Counted from the first letter of the stretch, positions 1 to 8,476 are shown. The stretch: 64,000 nt of DNA from Micromonospora sp. NBC_00389 (GCF_036059255.1 NZ_CP107947.1:1302001-1366000), one strand, 5' to 3'. Notes: generated by a model not told the origin, from the letters alone. Made by a program: numbers and translations.

Positions 1-1
1 C

Positions 2-190
2 TTCGGCACGGTGGCGGTGACCGACGCCAACGCGCCGCGCCCCAGCGGCGCCTCATGGACGGTGCCCGGTTCGGTAACTGCGAAGGCCGCCCCGGCCAAC
101 GGTCGGGTGCTCTACGGCACCGTGCAGGTCCGGACCGACACGAACATCCTGATTGGCAGCGGTGACGTCGTGGTGCGGAGCGTCGCCTGA
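2..190 (+). CDS. C-terminal end of an unidentified protein (partial)
   Basis: An open frame runs in from the left edge and ends with TGA at 188-190, giving 62 residues (FGTVAVTDANAP... to ...DVVVRSVA). It is Thr/Val/Gly-rich with alternating hydrophobic residues, suggesting a beta-rich or secreted domain. Codons are strongly GC-ending and a strong hairpin follows, so it is a genuine gene end. The family is not recognised. Confidence 0.55.
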   Translation, partial: FGTVAVTDANAPRPSGASWTVPGSVTAKAAPANGRVLYGTVQVRTDTNILIGSGDVVVRSVA

Positions 191-203
191 CGGTTCCGCC
201 AGA

Positions 204-240
204 CAGGAGGCCCGTCCCCGGTCCGGGGGCGGGCCTCCTG
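204..240. terminator. Strong hairpin terminator
   Basis: Arms 204-220 and 224-240 pair over 17 positions (one G:T wobble) around a 3-nt loop, 14 nt after the stop codon at 190. There is no T-tract, as is usual for actinomycete terminators. Confidence 0.75.
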
Positions 241-442
241 CGTTCGGGGCTCAGGCGGGACGGGCCCCAGTTGGCGTGTTGCGCGGCGTTCAAGATGAAC
301 ACGAAGGCGGCACTGAAGATGAGCATGAATGGGCGATGGTTCGTGCTCATGGTGACGTCCTGGTGCTCACACTGCCGGTGATGTCCGTCGATGGATGTTG
401 TCAGACCACGGACACACTGCTCCGCTGAACCCGGCTTGTTGA

Positions 443-1035
443 TCACGTTGGGGTGAGCAGTCGCCCAGCCGTGAACACACCGATGAGCGCCCATACCCCG
501 GCGTGTCGGGCGAAGCGGCGCCGCCAGGCGACCACGGCCGCGGCGAGCCCGGCTAGCGCGTCACCCAGTTCGGTGGGCTGCACGTCGAGGCCGGCCAGGG
601 AGTCCGGGTCGAGCGAGGCTGCGCGCTCGACGCCGCAGCGACGCAGCCAGCTCAGGTGCGGGCCGCGGACGGCGCGCAGCCAGCGGCGCACGGTGGCCGG
701 CGGGCGGCCAAGCTCGGTGGCGATACGCCGCCAGCCGCGACCCTGGGCCTTGGCCAGCAGTGCCGCGCCGATGACCTCGGTGGCGACGGCACGCCGGGGC
801 AGCAGCGAACCAGGCAGCAGCACCTAGGTGGCCCGGCAAGCGGCGCACCGGGCCCGGCGGGGCCGTACCGCCTGGGTCGACCCGTCGAGCTGGCGCACCC
901 GTCGGTCGCCGCATGCGACCAGGGCCGCAGCACGCCACCTCAGCGTGCGCAGGCCAGCACCCCAGCGGCCAGGTCGTCCTCGACCCGGTGCGGTTCGGCC
1001 ACGATGATCACCCCCGGTGTGGCCGGTTCGCTCAT
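443..1035 (-). pseudogene. Decayed DUF6431-type zinc-ribbon/HTH gene
   Basis: Reading from ATG 1035-1033 gives MSEPATPGVIIVAEPHRVED... then ACAR followed by a TGA where CARCGG is expected. After a frameshift near 930 it continues as DRRVRQLDGSTQAV...RCAACRAT, then a TAG replaces the expected codon before VLLPGSLLPRRAVATEVIG. The last part is a helix-turn-helix (GWRRIATELGRPPATVRRWL). Paired Cys motifs plus this helix resemble actinobacterial DUF6431 proteins, often found beside transposases. Its ATG overlaps the upstream methyltransferase stop codon (ATGA), so it was once translationally coupled. Two nonsense changes and one shift make it non-functional. The family name is from memory. Confidence 0.65.
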
Positions 1036-2030
1036 TCGCCGCCCGCCCGTTGCTCACTGGCGGGCTGGGTCTTGGCGAACACGAGGACGTCCTCGTGTGC
1101 GATGAGGTGCATCGGGGTGCCCGCGGTGCGGGCCCGGCGGACCTGCTGGAGCTGGAAGAAGCTGGGCCGGGCGACGAGGTGCCCGTCGCGGACGGCCGCC
1201 AGGAGGGCGACGCACCGGTCCACCGGGGTCAGGCCGGCGCGGATCCCCGCGCCGATGACCGCCGACGGCAGGTCGACCAGCTGGCCGTGCTTGCGCCACG
1301 GCCGGGCGGTGACCACGACGACGCCGCCGGGGCGCAGCAGGGTGTAACAGCCGGCCAAGATCTGGGCGAACCCGTCGGCGAGGCCGGTGAGGTCGCGGTA
1401 GGCGAGGTTGCCTCGGTCGGTGCCGTCGTTGTAGGCGTTGTCGAACTTCGCCACCCCGTCCGCGCCGGGGCGGACCAGGCCATGGACGGTCGGCCCGTAC
1501 GGCGGCGAGGTCACCACGAGGGCGACCTGCCCGACGAGGGCGGCGGGAACGAGGGACAGGATGCGGGTCGCGTCGCCGCGCATCACCGCCGCCCGGCCGG
1601 TCGCCCCTTGGCCCTGGGCGTGGGTGATGTTGGCGTCAGCGATGTCGGACCAGCGGGACTCGTACTCCACACCGATGGCGTCGCGGCCGGCGTGGATGGC
1701 CTCGACGAGGGTGGTGCCGATGCCGCACATCGGGTCGAGAACCAGGTCCCCGGGGTTGGTGTAGGCGGCGACGGCATGGGCGGCGATCGCCGGCAGCATC
1801 CGGGCCGGGTGCTTCACCGACTCGGGAACATAGCGGCCCCGCCGCTGCACCGGCCCGGTGCTCTGGGCGGTCACCCACACCGACAGGCCCTCTGGCCCGG
1901 TCGTCGCCGGGTGGTGGCCGTCGTACTCCCGGCGGCGATCCTCGTGGGCGCGGTGCCTGCCGCCGGCGCCCTCCGGCCGGACCGGCTCATCCGGTCCGTG
2001 GGTGGTGAGGTGCTCAGCCACGTCCGTCAC
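1032..2030 (-). CDS. DNA methyltransferase (SPPY motif, TRM11-like fold)
   Basis: A 332-residue SAM-dependent methyltransferase. From the GTG at 2030-2028, motif I is DPMCGIGTT (about 99-107) and catalytic motif IV is TSPPYG (SPPY at about 175-178). SPPY is typical of N4-cytosine or beta-class amino-methyltransferases that act on DNA. The C-terminal LLRPGGVVVV and HEDVLVFAK motifs also fit. An open frame continues upstream of 2030 but would overlap the preceding gene by 170 nt with implausible sequence, so the GTG giving a 17-nt overlap was chosen. It is the second gene of an operon with a catalytically empty paralogue. No restriction endonuclease is adjacent, so it may be an orphan or regulatory methylase. 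Confidence 0.85.
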   Translation of the reverse strand: MTDVAEHLTTHGPDEPVRPEGAGGRHRAHEDRRREYDGHHPATTGPEGLSVWVTAQSTGPVQRRGRYVPESVKHPARMLPAIAAHAVAAYTNPGDLVLDPMCGIGTTLVEAIHAGRDAIGVEYESRWSDIADANITHAQGQGATGRAAVMRGDATRILSLVPAALVGQVALVVTSPPYGPTVHGLVRPGADGVAKFDNAYNDGTDRGNLAYRDLTGLADGFAQILAGCYTLLRPGGVVVVTARPWRKHGQLVDLPSAVIGAGIRAGLTPVDRCVALLAAVRDGHLVARPSFFQLQQVRRARTAGTPMHLIAHEDVLVFAKTQPASEQRAGGE

Positions 2031-2889
2031 CGCCCTCGCGGCTCCGCCGCCGCTGCGGCGGGGTGACCGGTGCGGGGCTGAACACCAGCAGGTCGGCGTG
2101 GACGCGGTGGTGCGTGAGCGGCCACTGCTGCCCGGCCATATCGTGGGCGAGGGCGAGGAGTTCTGCGTCGGTGACGTGGTACACAAAGGTGTCGGCGTCG
2201 GTGTCGGCGGTGACCGCGACGATGTGCTGCAGATACCCCAGCCCGACGTTCGCCGCTGCGGCGGCGAGAGGGCCGAAGTCCTCCGGCGTCGCGATGGTGC
2301 CGGCGGGGACCGCGACGATGAGCACGAGGCACCCGCCAGGGCGCAGCAGCCGGGCGCCCGCGGTCAGCAGGCACGCCAGGCGTACCCGGTTCGTGGCCTC
2401 GTTGGCATCGAGGGGCCAGGAGGCGACCAGCAGGCCGGTCGCCTGCGGCGACCCAGTGGGGTCGGCCGGGTCGGTGAGGTCGTCACCGAACCAGGCGCTC
2501 ACCTCCGGCACGTCGTCGAACTGCTGCTGCTCGTCAGAGGGGTTGGGCTCGGCCGGTTCGCTGGCCGGACCGATGAGGAGGTTCGGTCCGTCGGTGAACC
2601 AGCCGGGGTGGTGCCGGCGCCGCCCGGCGAGGCAGGCGGTGGACAGGGCGTGGTCGTCGGTGCAGTCGACGACAGTGTCGCCGGGCCGGCTGTAGGCGGA
2701 CACGAGGCGGTAGGCCAAGCGGGCGCCCACATTGCGGCCTGCGTCGGCGGAGGTGCGGGCGGTGCGCCACACGGTGATCGGCACCGGAGTGTAGCCGGCC
2801 ACGAGATCGGTCAGGGTCGGGTCGGTGCCGGAGCGGTCTGGGTCGACGGGGCGGGCGGGGGCCTGGTGCTGCGGCGTGTGCTCGCTCAT
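2014..2889 (-). CDS. Methyltransferase-like protein lacking catalytic motifs
   Basis: This 291-residue protein is built like its downstream neighbour. It has RPGDTVVDCTDDHALST where motif I belongs, LLRPGGCLVLIVAVPAG, and a C-terminal HADLLVFSPAP matching HEDVLVFAK. The Gly-rich SAM loop is replaced by CTDDHALS, and the SPPY position reads LVASWPLD, so catalysis is unlikely. It may be a specificity or structural partner of the active enzyme, as in heterodimeric amino-methyltransferases (inference). ATG 2889 lies after a GGAG about 12 nt upstream. Phased CTCACA repeats sit about 80-110 nt upstream. Confidence 0.8.
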   Translation of the reverse strand: MSEHTPQHQAPARPVDPDRSGTDPTLTDLVAGYTPVPITVWRTARTSADAGRNVGARLAYRLVSAYSRPGDTVVDCTDDHALSTACLAGRRRHHPGWFTDGPNLLIGPASEPAEPNPSDEQQQFDDVPEVSAWFGDDLTDPADPTGSPQATGLLVASWPLDANEATNRVRLACLLTAGARLLRPGGCLVLIVAVPAGTIATPEDFGPLAAAAANVGLGYLQHIVAVTADTDADTFVYHVTDAELLALAHDMAGQQWPLTHHRVHADLLVFSPAPVTPPQRRRSREGGDGRG

Positions 2890-2971
2890 GTGGTGTCGGC
2901 TCCGCGCCGCGCGGGCAGTGCGCTGACACCCTCAAACCCGTGTTTGTGTGCTCTCGCGAACGCCCCCCGTT

Positions 2972-2997
2972 CTCACAACGGCTCACAGCCGCTCACA
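2972..2997 (-). promoter_or_regulatory. Three 10-bp-phased TGTGAG repeats
   Basis: CTCACA occurs at 2972, 2982 and 2992, which is TGTGAG on the minus strand with exact 10-bp spacing. It lies upstream of the methyltransferase operon and in its orientation. Similar arrays precede the genes at 5573, 8477 and 39829. The phasing places all copies on one DNA face, as expected for cooperative binding by a regulator. Confidence 0.6.
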
Positions 2998-3060
2998 ACC
3001 AGCGCGAAATGAGGTGCTTAGGCCCGATGTCTCGCCTCACGACCTCGTGGTTGCCCCGCT

Positions 3061-3165
3061 TCACAGCGGAACGGTGTCGCCGATGCGGCGCCATTGGGTC
3101 AGGGTCCGCCAGCCGAAGGCGAGCAGCAGGCCCAGCAGGTAGAGCAGCAGCGCGAGCCAAGCCAC
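3061..3165 (-). pseudogene. N-terminal fragment of isoprenylcysteine methyltransferase-like gene
   Basis: GTG at 3165-3163 begins VAWLALLLYLLGLLLAFGWR, then TLTQWRRIGDT and a stop. This is the first membrane helix and start of an ICMT-like integral membrane methylase of the kind seen beside actinobacterial cation-efflux genes. Only 34 of about 180-200 residues remain. It follows the preceding CDF fragment by 3 nt, preserving the ancestral operon junction. Confidence 0.5.
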
Positions 3166-3168
3166 GGG

Positions 3169-3420
3169 TTACGCCGTCTGGTCGGTGCAGCAGCCATCGG
3201 TGCAGCCCGAGCCTTGGCCGGTGGCTGCGTCGACGGCAGGCAGGGATGCGCAGTCGTCGCAGTGTTCACCGCGCCAAGCTTCAACGCCTTCCTTGACCGC
3301 GACCCCGGCGATGACGAGCGCGGCGATCGGGTCGGCCCACGACCAGCCCCAGACGGCGTTGAGGACCAGGCCGACGAGCAGCACAGGATCGTCCGGCGCG
3401 GAGGAAACGTCGCGGGCGCC
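3169..3420 (-). pseudogene. C-terminal fragment of a CDF-type cation transporter
   Basis: The minus strand encodes LLVGLVLNAVWGWSWADP, IAALVIAGVAVKEGVEAW and a Cys-rich tail (CDDC...CTDGCCTDQTA) ending at TAA 3171-3169. This is the last transmembrane segments and metal-binding tail of a cation-efflux protein. Upstream of about 3420 the frame stays open but loses family similarity, so the N-terminal two thirds are gone. Confidence 0.6.
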
Positions 3421-3583
3421 ACGCTGGGACCGTGGGAGGCCTGGCCGTGTTCCCTGACCGAACTGATACCCGGCGCGGCGCGAGCGGCCACCGCCGGAAA
3501 TCCCGCGATGCTCCCTGGCAGTTCCCACTGGGCCAGCGCTCCTGACGACGGCGCTTTTCCGCCCTGCCAATCACACGGCGTTC

Positions 3584-4963
3584 CTAGGTGGCGACGAGCA
3601 GCGCCGGGCGGGCATCCCGGGGCAGCCTCCATTTGGCGTTCCGGTCCGTGAAGTCGAAGTTGGACCTGTCGATCACCACGTAGCCGTCCGTGGCGTACAC
3701 GTGAAAGGACCGGTGAGCGCCGGCGGGCAGTTGAACGTGGGACTGAGCCTGCCCCGTGCGCTGGTCGAGTCGTGACAACTCGTCGCGGTCGGTGACGACG
3801 TACACGCTGGTCCGGTCCGCGGTGACGTCGCTGACGGTACCGGCGAAGGATCGCTGCCATACGGGGGAGCCATCGAGGCGGGACACGGCGCGGACGGTGT
3901 CGCGGACCGAGAGGTACTCAAGCGTCAGGTCACCGACGTCAACGGCGATCCAGTCGTGGGGCCACACTGCGGTTATCGAACCGTCCTGGTGGATGCGCCA
4001 GCTTCCGCCGTCGTTGCTGACGTGGAAGCCGTCGCACATGGACTGCGCCACCACACAACCGGAGGGCTCAACGATCCATGATCGGTTCGCAGCGGGCGAG
4101 CCGGCCGTGGGTTGCCACGTGGTCAGCTCGCGTCCGGATTCGGCGTCGTACAGTTGCACCTGCTTCGGCCGGTCACACGCCAGGACCACCGCGACCACGG
4201 TCGGTCCGGTCCAGTTCACTCCGGAACATCCGGGCAGGTCGACCTGCCACAGCCGCCGCCCGGTCGCGGGTTCGAACGCGTCGAGGGAATGTTCGCCGGA
4301 GCTGACGAGCACGGGGGCATGCTGCCGGGTCTCGGTGGCGAACAGCTCAATCAGGCTGTCACCGTAGACGGTCGCGACGCCGGTCGGACCGCCGCTGTAG
4401 CTGTCGCCGCCGATGTCCCGCTCGACCGTGGCACGCCACGTGATCGTGCCGGTTCGCCCGTCCACTCCAGCCAGAGCTCCGTCGGACCACTTCACCACGA
4501 CCATCGGCGCGTTCGCTCCGTGTGCCGGAATCGCGACCACTCCGGTGACGTCCGCCGGAAACCGGTGGTACGACCAGAACGGCGGATGCCCATCCGCCGC
4601 GGTCAACGGTTCGGCCCACACATCGTGCTCGGTGGCGAAGACCCGCAACCGCCGTTCGACTATCAACGGTGCGGCACGCAGCGCGGCGACCACCCCGGAC
4701 CGGGGAGAGGCGACCGCGTCCGGATAACGGGCGGTTGCCGCCGTGTGCCATTCGCCCGGCTTGACCATGAAATAGGTGCCAACCCCGCACGATGCGACGA
4801 GCACCAGCACGATGGCCGGCACCGCCCAGACCCACCATCGGACAGCACGGCCACGCCGTACCTCGCCGGCCATGCCCCGCCCCCGTGAACGCACACCTGA
4901 TACTGCCACTTCCGGCCGGACAGCCATGACCCGTCGCCGCCGCCCTCGCGGCGCGGGATCCAC
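3584..4963 (-). CDS. Membrane-anchored PQQ-type beta-propeller protein
   Basis: Up to 459 residues. A basic N-terminus precedes one transmembrane helix (WWVWAVPAIVLVLVASCGVG, about 43-62), then an extracellular beta-propeller with repeats such as GVDGRTGTITW, AFEPATGRRLWQVD, LYDAESGRELTTW and SRLDGSPVWQ. These match PQQ/outer-membrane-assembly-lipoprotein-like blades; no cofactor residues are evident, so a binding or scaffold role is more likely than enzymatic. Starts at 4927 or 4873 are also possible. It stands alone, downstream of the truncated metal genes in the opposite reading order. Confidence 0.8.
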   Translation of the reverse strand: MDPAPRGRRRRVMAVRPEVAVSGVRSRGRGMAGEVRRGRAVRWWVWAVPAIVLVLVASCGVGTYFMVKPGEWHTAATARYPDAVASPRSGVVAALRAAPLIVERRLRVFATEHDVWAEPLTAADGHPPFWSYHRFPADVTGVVAIPAHGANAPMVVVKWSDGALAGVDGRTGTITWRATVERDIGGDSYSGGPTGVATVYGDSLIELFATETRQHAPVLVSSGEHSLDAFEPATGRRLWQVDLPGCSGVNWTGPTVVAVVLACDRPKQVQLYDAESGRELTTWQPTAGSPAANRSWIVEPSGCVVAQSMCDGFHVSNDGGSWRIHQDGSITAVWPHDWIAVDVGDLTLEYLSVRDTVRAVSRLDGSPVWQRSFAGTVSDVTADRTSVYVVTDRDELSRLDQRTGQAQSHVQLPAGAHRSFHVYATDGYVVIDRSNFDFTDRNAKWRLPRDARPALLVAT

Positions 4964-5082
4964 TTGTCGAACTGCGCCCGCACTAGCTGGACGTGCTGGG
5001 CACGGCGGCTGGCTCCGGCGTCGACCGTTCAGCCGCCAGGCGCCTGATCAGTCGATTGACCACCGGTCATCGTCGCCGGCCG

Positions 5083-5719
5083 TGTCATGACACCGTCCCC
5101 GATGACATCGGGCTGACGCGCCCCGGTGACGGCACTGTCGTCAAAGCGGTCGACGCCGCAATGACATCAACGGCGTCCGGTGTGACATTGCGGTCTGCGA
5201 CCGTGCCACCGACCGGACGCTAGTCGTTGTGAGCGCTCGCGAGCGGCTGTGAGTGTCATCGCCTGCGTTGTCATCGGCCGTCACGAATCGGGCGGACACC
5301 TCGCCCGCGAGGGCGCGGAGAGTCGATGCCATGGCGGGTAGCGGTGTCACAGTGCAGCTCAGGGGCTGTGTCATATACCGCTCTCAACGATCACAGTCGA
5401 TGTCAGGGAATCGGGTCGGGATCGTGCCATCGATCGGCGCGGCGGTGTCAGGGGCGGCGCAACCTGCGCTGTGAGGGCCTTGTGAGTCGCTCGTGTCGTA
5501 ATCGGCGCCTGCCTGGTGCCGTGACACCACGACGGCGCCAATCGACGATCTTGTTGCCGTGGGGAGAGTGACATGACCGCCTCTGACATCGACTGGCCCG
5601 ACTCGCCGTTGGACGCCGCCGACGCCGCGTTCGCGGCACTGACCTGCGACCCCGCACCGATGACACTCGACCTTGACACGGTCGACCCCGGCACCGGCCT
5701 GCCCGGCGATGTCATGACA
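5083..5719. repeat. Cluster of 18 TGACA/TGTCA motifs
   Basis: TGACA or TGTCA occurs at 5083, 5088, 5103, 5162, 5183, 5254, 5269, 5345, 5369, 5401, 5446, 5522, 5569, 5583, 5661, 5674, 5710 and 5715. Two sites form the perfect palindrome TGTCATGACA (5083-5092, 5710-5719). Inside the gene starting at 5573, two copies use the rare Thr codon ACA, suggesting DNA-level selection. By rough composition estimate fewer than two would be expected. Confidence 0.6.
5228..5253 (+). promoter_or_regulatory. 10-bp-phased TGTGAG array upstream of the sigma-like gene
   Basis: TGTGAG at 5228, CGCGAG (degenerate) at 5238 and TGTGAG at 5248 share exact 10-bp spacing and the direction of the gene at 5573. It matches the arrays at 2972, 8361 and 39985. 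Confidence 0.5.
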
Positions 5720-6457
5720 CTGCCGGCGCTACGGGACTGGCTCCTCGCGCACCCGCGCGCCTACACCGCGCGCGACGAGGTGTGGCGGGAGTTGATCCGC
5801 CGCGCCCGCCTCGACGGGCCGGCGTGGGTCGTCGCCGCGGTCGGCATGGCGATGCCGGCGCTGCGCCGCTATGCCAGTCACCTGAGCGCCGGCTACGGCG
5901 GCGATCCGGACGACATCGGCGCGGAGGTCCTCACCGGCTTCCTGGCCGCGCTGCGCGACCGGGTCGACCTGGCCCGCGACGCCCCCTACGCGGCGCTGTG
6001 CCGGGCGGCGTTTCGGGCCGGCTACGCCCTGCGCCAACAGGCCGGCGAGTACACGTCGGTGGACAACGTCGACCACGTCACCGGTCCCCGCACCCCCACC
6101 GTGCCCTACGGGCACCCGGACCTGCTCGTCCAACGGGCCGTCGGCCTGGGCATCCTCGACCGCGAGGACGAGCAGCCCTACATCGACATCCGGCTCGGGC
6201 GGCGGGCGATCGAACCGGTCGCCGCCCGCCTCGGCATCACCGTCGACGCGTTGCGCATGCGGCTGGGACGCATCGACACCCGCCTCGCCGACGCCCTCGC
6301 CAAAGGGCTGCTCACCGGCGTGACCAGCCAGCAGACGGCTGACGAACTCGCCTATCAAGCCGTGCACCGCTTGGCCACCCGTACTGGCCTTGCCGCGGTT
6401 AGTCGCCGCATCGTCGATCAGGTGCCGCTGTCCGCGGCGGCAGGGCTCGCCGCCTGA
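5573..6457 (+). CDS. Sigma-factor-like regulator of a mobile element
   Basis: A 294-residue soluble protein. Residues about 90-130 (ALRRYASHLSAGYGGDPDDIG, then EVLTGFLAALRDRVDL) resemble sigma region 2 (core-binding helix with a GDPDD/xDLxQEVFL-like motif). Residues about 220-250 (IEPVAARLGITVDALRMRLG) form a region-4-type helix-turn-helix. The family is divergent; transcription initiation is inferred, not shown. Start ATG 5573 follows GGGGAGAG. The 5' end lies in the TGACA cluster, and the phased TGTGAG array is 320 nt upstream, so self-regulation or an iteron-like role is possible. It is followed by a 14-bp hairpin terminator. Confidence 0.6.
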   Translation: MTASDIDWPDSPLDAADAAFAALTCDPAPMTLDLDTVDPGTGLPGDVMTLPALRDWLLAHPRAYTARDEVWRELIRRARLDGPAWVVAAVGMAMPALRRYASHLSAGYGGDPDDIGAEVLTGFLAALRDRVDLARDAPYAALCRAAFRAGYALRQQAGEYTSVDNVDHVTGPRTPTVPYGHPDLLVQRAVGLGILDREDEQPYIDIRLGRRAIEPVAARLGITVDALRMRLGRIDTRLADALAKGLLTGVTSQQTADELAYQAVHRLATRTGLAAVSRRIVDQVPLSAAAGLAA

Positions 6458-6506
6458 GTCGCACCCGCGCACCGCGTCAATCCGGTGCCGCTACACGAGA
6501 AGCCCG

Positions 6507-6552
6507 TGAACGTCCTCGCCTATCGCACCCGACCCGCCGGCGAGGACGTTCA
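6507..6552. terminator. 14-bp perfect hairpin
   Basis: Arms TGAACGTCCTCGCC (6507-6520) and its exact complement (6539-6552) flank an 18-nt loop, 50 nt after the sigma-like gene stop. It is a likely transcription terminator. Confidence 0.7.
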
Positions 6553-6731
6553 ACTGTGCGGGCCTGCACCCGCGGTGGGCCCAGTGTCGGCATACAGGTG
6601 AACGTGCCCCGATAGGTACGACCGAACATAAGCAGTGGCCCAAGGTCAAATCCGGCAAGCGCCGAGACTTAACGGCCGCGCGAGTCGCTCTCTTGCCGAG
6701 AACATTGCGGTGGCGCCACTTGGCTCAAGCT

Positions 6732-7463
6732 ATGGAAGACTCGGCCGCGATGGATCTTTCCCCTGATGTCCAAGCCATCATCAGGCGCCGGCTGGTGCCG
6801 GAGATTGCGGACAGCTTCCTTGCTCTGGCGCGGCCATCGGTCGGATTTACCGTATGGACCGAAGCGTCAGCGAGCGGCAGCATGATCGGCGGCGCGCCAA
6901 GGACCCGACCGTTCGCGTGGCCTGTCTACCGGGAAGCGCCGATGCTGTTGCTGGCGCAAGTGGACTGCGCGCAGATGGCCCCGATCCTAGGCGCGGAGTG
7001 GCCGTTCCCACGCCAGGGGTACCTGCTGTTCTTCCACGACGACGAGTTTTCCGCGACCTACGACTACGAGCACGGCGACGACGGTTGCCAGGTGCTGCAC
7101 CTGCCTGCCGGGTCCGGAGCAGAAGCGGTCGCCACCATCCCCGGCCTGACACTGGACGCCGCCCTGATGCCGTCTCTACCCAACCTGCGGGATGACGCCG
7201 ATAAGGCGCTGGGCATCCACATCGTCGAGCTGATCGATCTGTTGGAGGAGCTTCGGCCGTTGTTGCCTGCACCCCGGCATCGTCTGCTCGGCTACTGCGA
7301 CACCGATACGTCCCACCCGCCAGGGCACCGGCCCCTTCTGCAGGTGGAGGCGGAACGGGGTACGGCGTGGGGCGAGATCGTAAACGTCTCCTTCTGGATT
7401 CCAGACGCCGACCTGCGCGTTGGCCGGCTGGACCGTGTACGCCGCTGCTACGACGTGGCCTGA
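6732..7463 (+). CDS. DUF1963 (YwqG-like) family protein
   Basis: 243 residues from ATG 6732; an in-frame TTG at 6693 is less likely. Landmarks typical of DUF1963/YwqG proteins are GGAPRTRPFAWPVYREAPML, LLAQVDCAQM, PFPRQGYLLFFHD, and the late HRLLGYCDTDTSHPPG and LLQVEAE...WGEIVNVSFWIPDADL. The family is often found with toxin-immunity loci, but its biochemical role is unknown. It lies alone between a terminator and a region without clear genes. GC content is similar to its neighbours. Confidence 0.8.
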   Translation: MEDSAAMDLSPDVQAIIRRRLVPEIADSFLALARPSVGFTVWTEASASGSMIGGAPRTRPFAWPVYREAPMLLLAQVDCAQMAPILGAEWPFPRQGYLLFFHDDEFSATYDYEHGDDGCQVLHLPAGSGAEAVATIPGLTLDAALMPSLPNLRDDADKALGIHIVELIDLLEELRPLLPAPRHRLLGYCDTDTSHPPGHRPLLQVEAERGTAWGEIVNVSFWIPDADLRVGRLDRVRRCYDVA

Positions 7464-7769
7464 ACAGTCGCCCATCGGTCGGCGGCAGCCTCGACGGCTG
7501 GCCCGCAGCTGGCGTTTGTCCGGTCTTAAGGCTACCCATGATCACGTGCGCTGATGTGCCGCTGGGCATGCGCGCCAGCTTCGGCCGGGTCCGTCACCGA
7601 TCGTGTACTGGCACCGGTAGGTACGGCGCCTTCGAGTACACGACCGGGCCGAGATCAGTGTGTCGGTGTAGTCATTTACCTCACGGAGTCGGCACGTGTC
7701 GCGCCGCCCGGATGTGGATGAGCGAGATATCCAGATGTTGGCGCAGGTGACATCGAGTTCAATAGCGCC

Positions 7770-7955
7770 GTGATCACGATGCAAGCGGTCGTCGAAGTCC
7801 CCGCGCTGGACAACGACCCGGCGCCGCCATGGCCGGTGGCCCAGATCGCACCTTGGTCATGGCTGCCCCTCAACGCCGGCTGCACCGATGAGGAGCTCGG
7901 GCTGTTCGTGGCCGCTCTGGCTGCTCGGATCCCCACACCAACCGAGGACTTATGA
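7770..7955 (+). CDS. Small hypothetical protein (61 aa)
   Basis: GTG at 7770 starts MITMQAVVEVPALDNDPAPP and ends LAARIPTPTEDL. Codons are mostly GC-ending, supporting translation, but no domain is visible. The stop overlaps the first, partial copy of the GAGATCAAGTTG repeat (about 7951-7973), which may have altered its end. Confidence 0.35.
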   Translation: MITMQAVVEVPALDNDPAPPWPVAQIAPWSWLPLNAGCTDEELGLFVAALAARIPTPTEDL

Positions 7956-7992
7956 GATCAAGTTGCTCACCATGGGCCAGTGGATGGCACGG

Positions 7993-8132
7993 CGACCTAC
8001 GCATTACGAGATCAAGTTGCCCACCATCGTCTACCAGCCCCAACCCGGTCCGGCCTGCGGAAACCCCTCTCGGCATCTCTCAGCGTTAGCGGTCAGGGCT
8101 CGACCTCTTGAGGACTGGATGAGGACTGAGAC
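7993..8132. repeat. 140-bp direct repeat, left copy
   Basis: The segment from CGACCTACGCATTACGAGAT to GGATGAGGACTGAGAC recurs at 10001-10140 with the same length and only scattered substitutions. A degenerate copy of its first part (TTATGAGATCAAGTTGCTCA) lies just upstream at about 7951. The two full copies bracket a 1.87-kb module. Confidence 0.8.
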
Positions 8133-8360
8133 GGCTCACGCCCACGACCATCTGATCCGTAGATTCCCAAAACCATGTCCAGGCCGTCCGACGCCGTCCG
8201 CCTAGTCCTGGTCCTCAAGGGCTCGGCAACTCGATCAGTCCCGTCTCGTCCGGTCCAGTCCGCCCGGGTGGCTCCCACGCCTGGCTCCCAGACTGTCAGC
8301 TTGCAAATCCGACAAGATCGGCCCGGATGCCGTCGCTGCGCATTGCTCGACGGACCCTCG

Positions 8361-8386
8361 TGTGACCTCATGTGGCCTCTAGTGAC
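8361..8386 (+). promoter_or_regulatory. 10-bp-phased TGTGAC-type array
   Basis: TGTGAC (8361), TGTGGC (8371) and AGTGAC (8381) repeat at exact 10-bp intervals, 90 nt upstream of the start at 8477 and in the gene's orientation. It is a variant of the TGTGAG arrays at 2972, 5228 and 39985. Confidence 0.5.
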
Positions 8387-8476
8387 CTAGCTTGTGGCCC
8401 GTGCGTGGCCCGAGCGGCGCAAGCCGCCGAAGCTGGTGCGAGCACAAGGTAGATCTGAAGCAGGGGTTAGCGCAGG

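Noticed and set aside
1017..3012. Long plus-strand open frames opposite the methyltransferase genes (349 and 384 codons)
   Set aside because: They are antisense shadows produced by GC-rich third positions of the minus-strand genes and have no domain similarity.
5470..5486. Two further TGTGAG hexamers upstream of the gene at 5573
   Set aside because: Their spacing is 11 bp, not 10, and there is no third copy, so they were not included in the phased-array set.
8151..8162. TCTGATCCGTAG identical to the anticodon region of the tRNA-Arg fragment at 52941-52951
   Set aside because: Only 12 nt match and no 3' tRNA identity follows, so it is not supported as a second attachment core.
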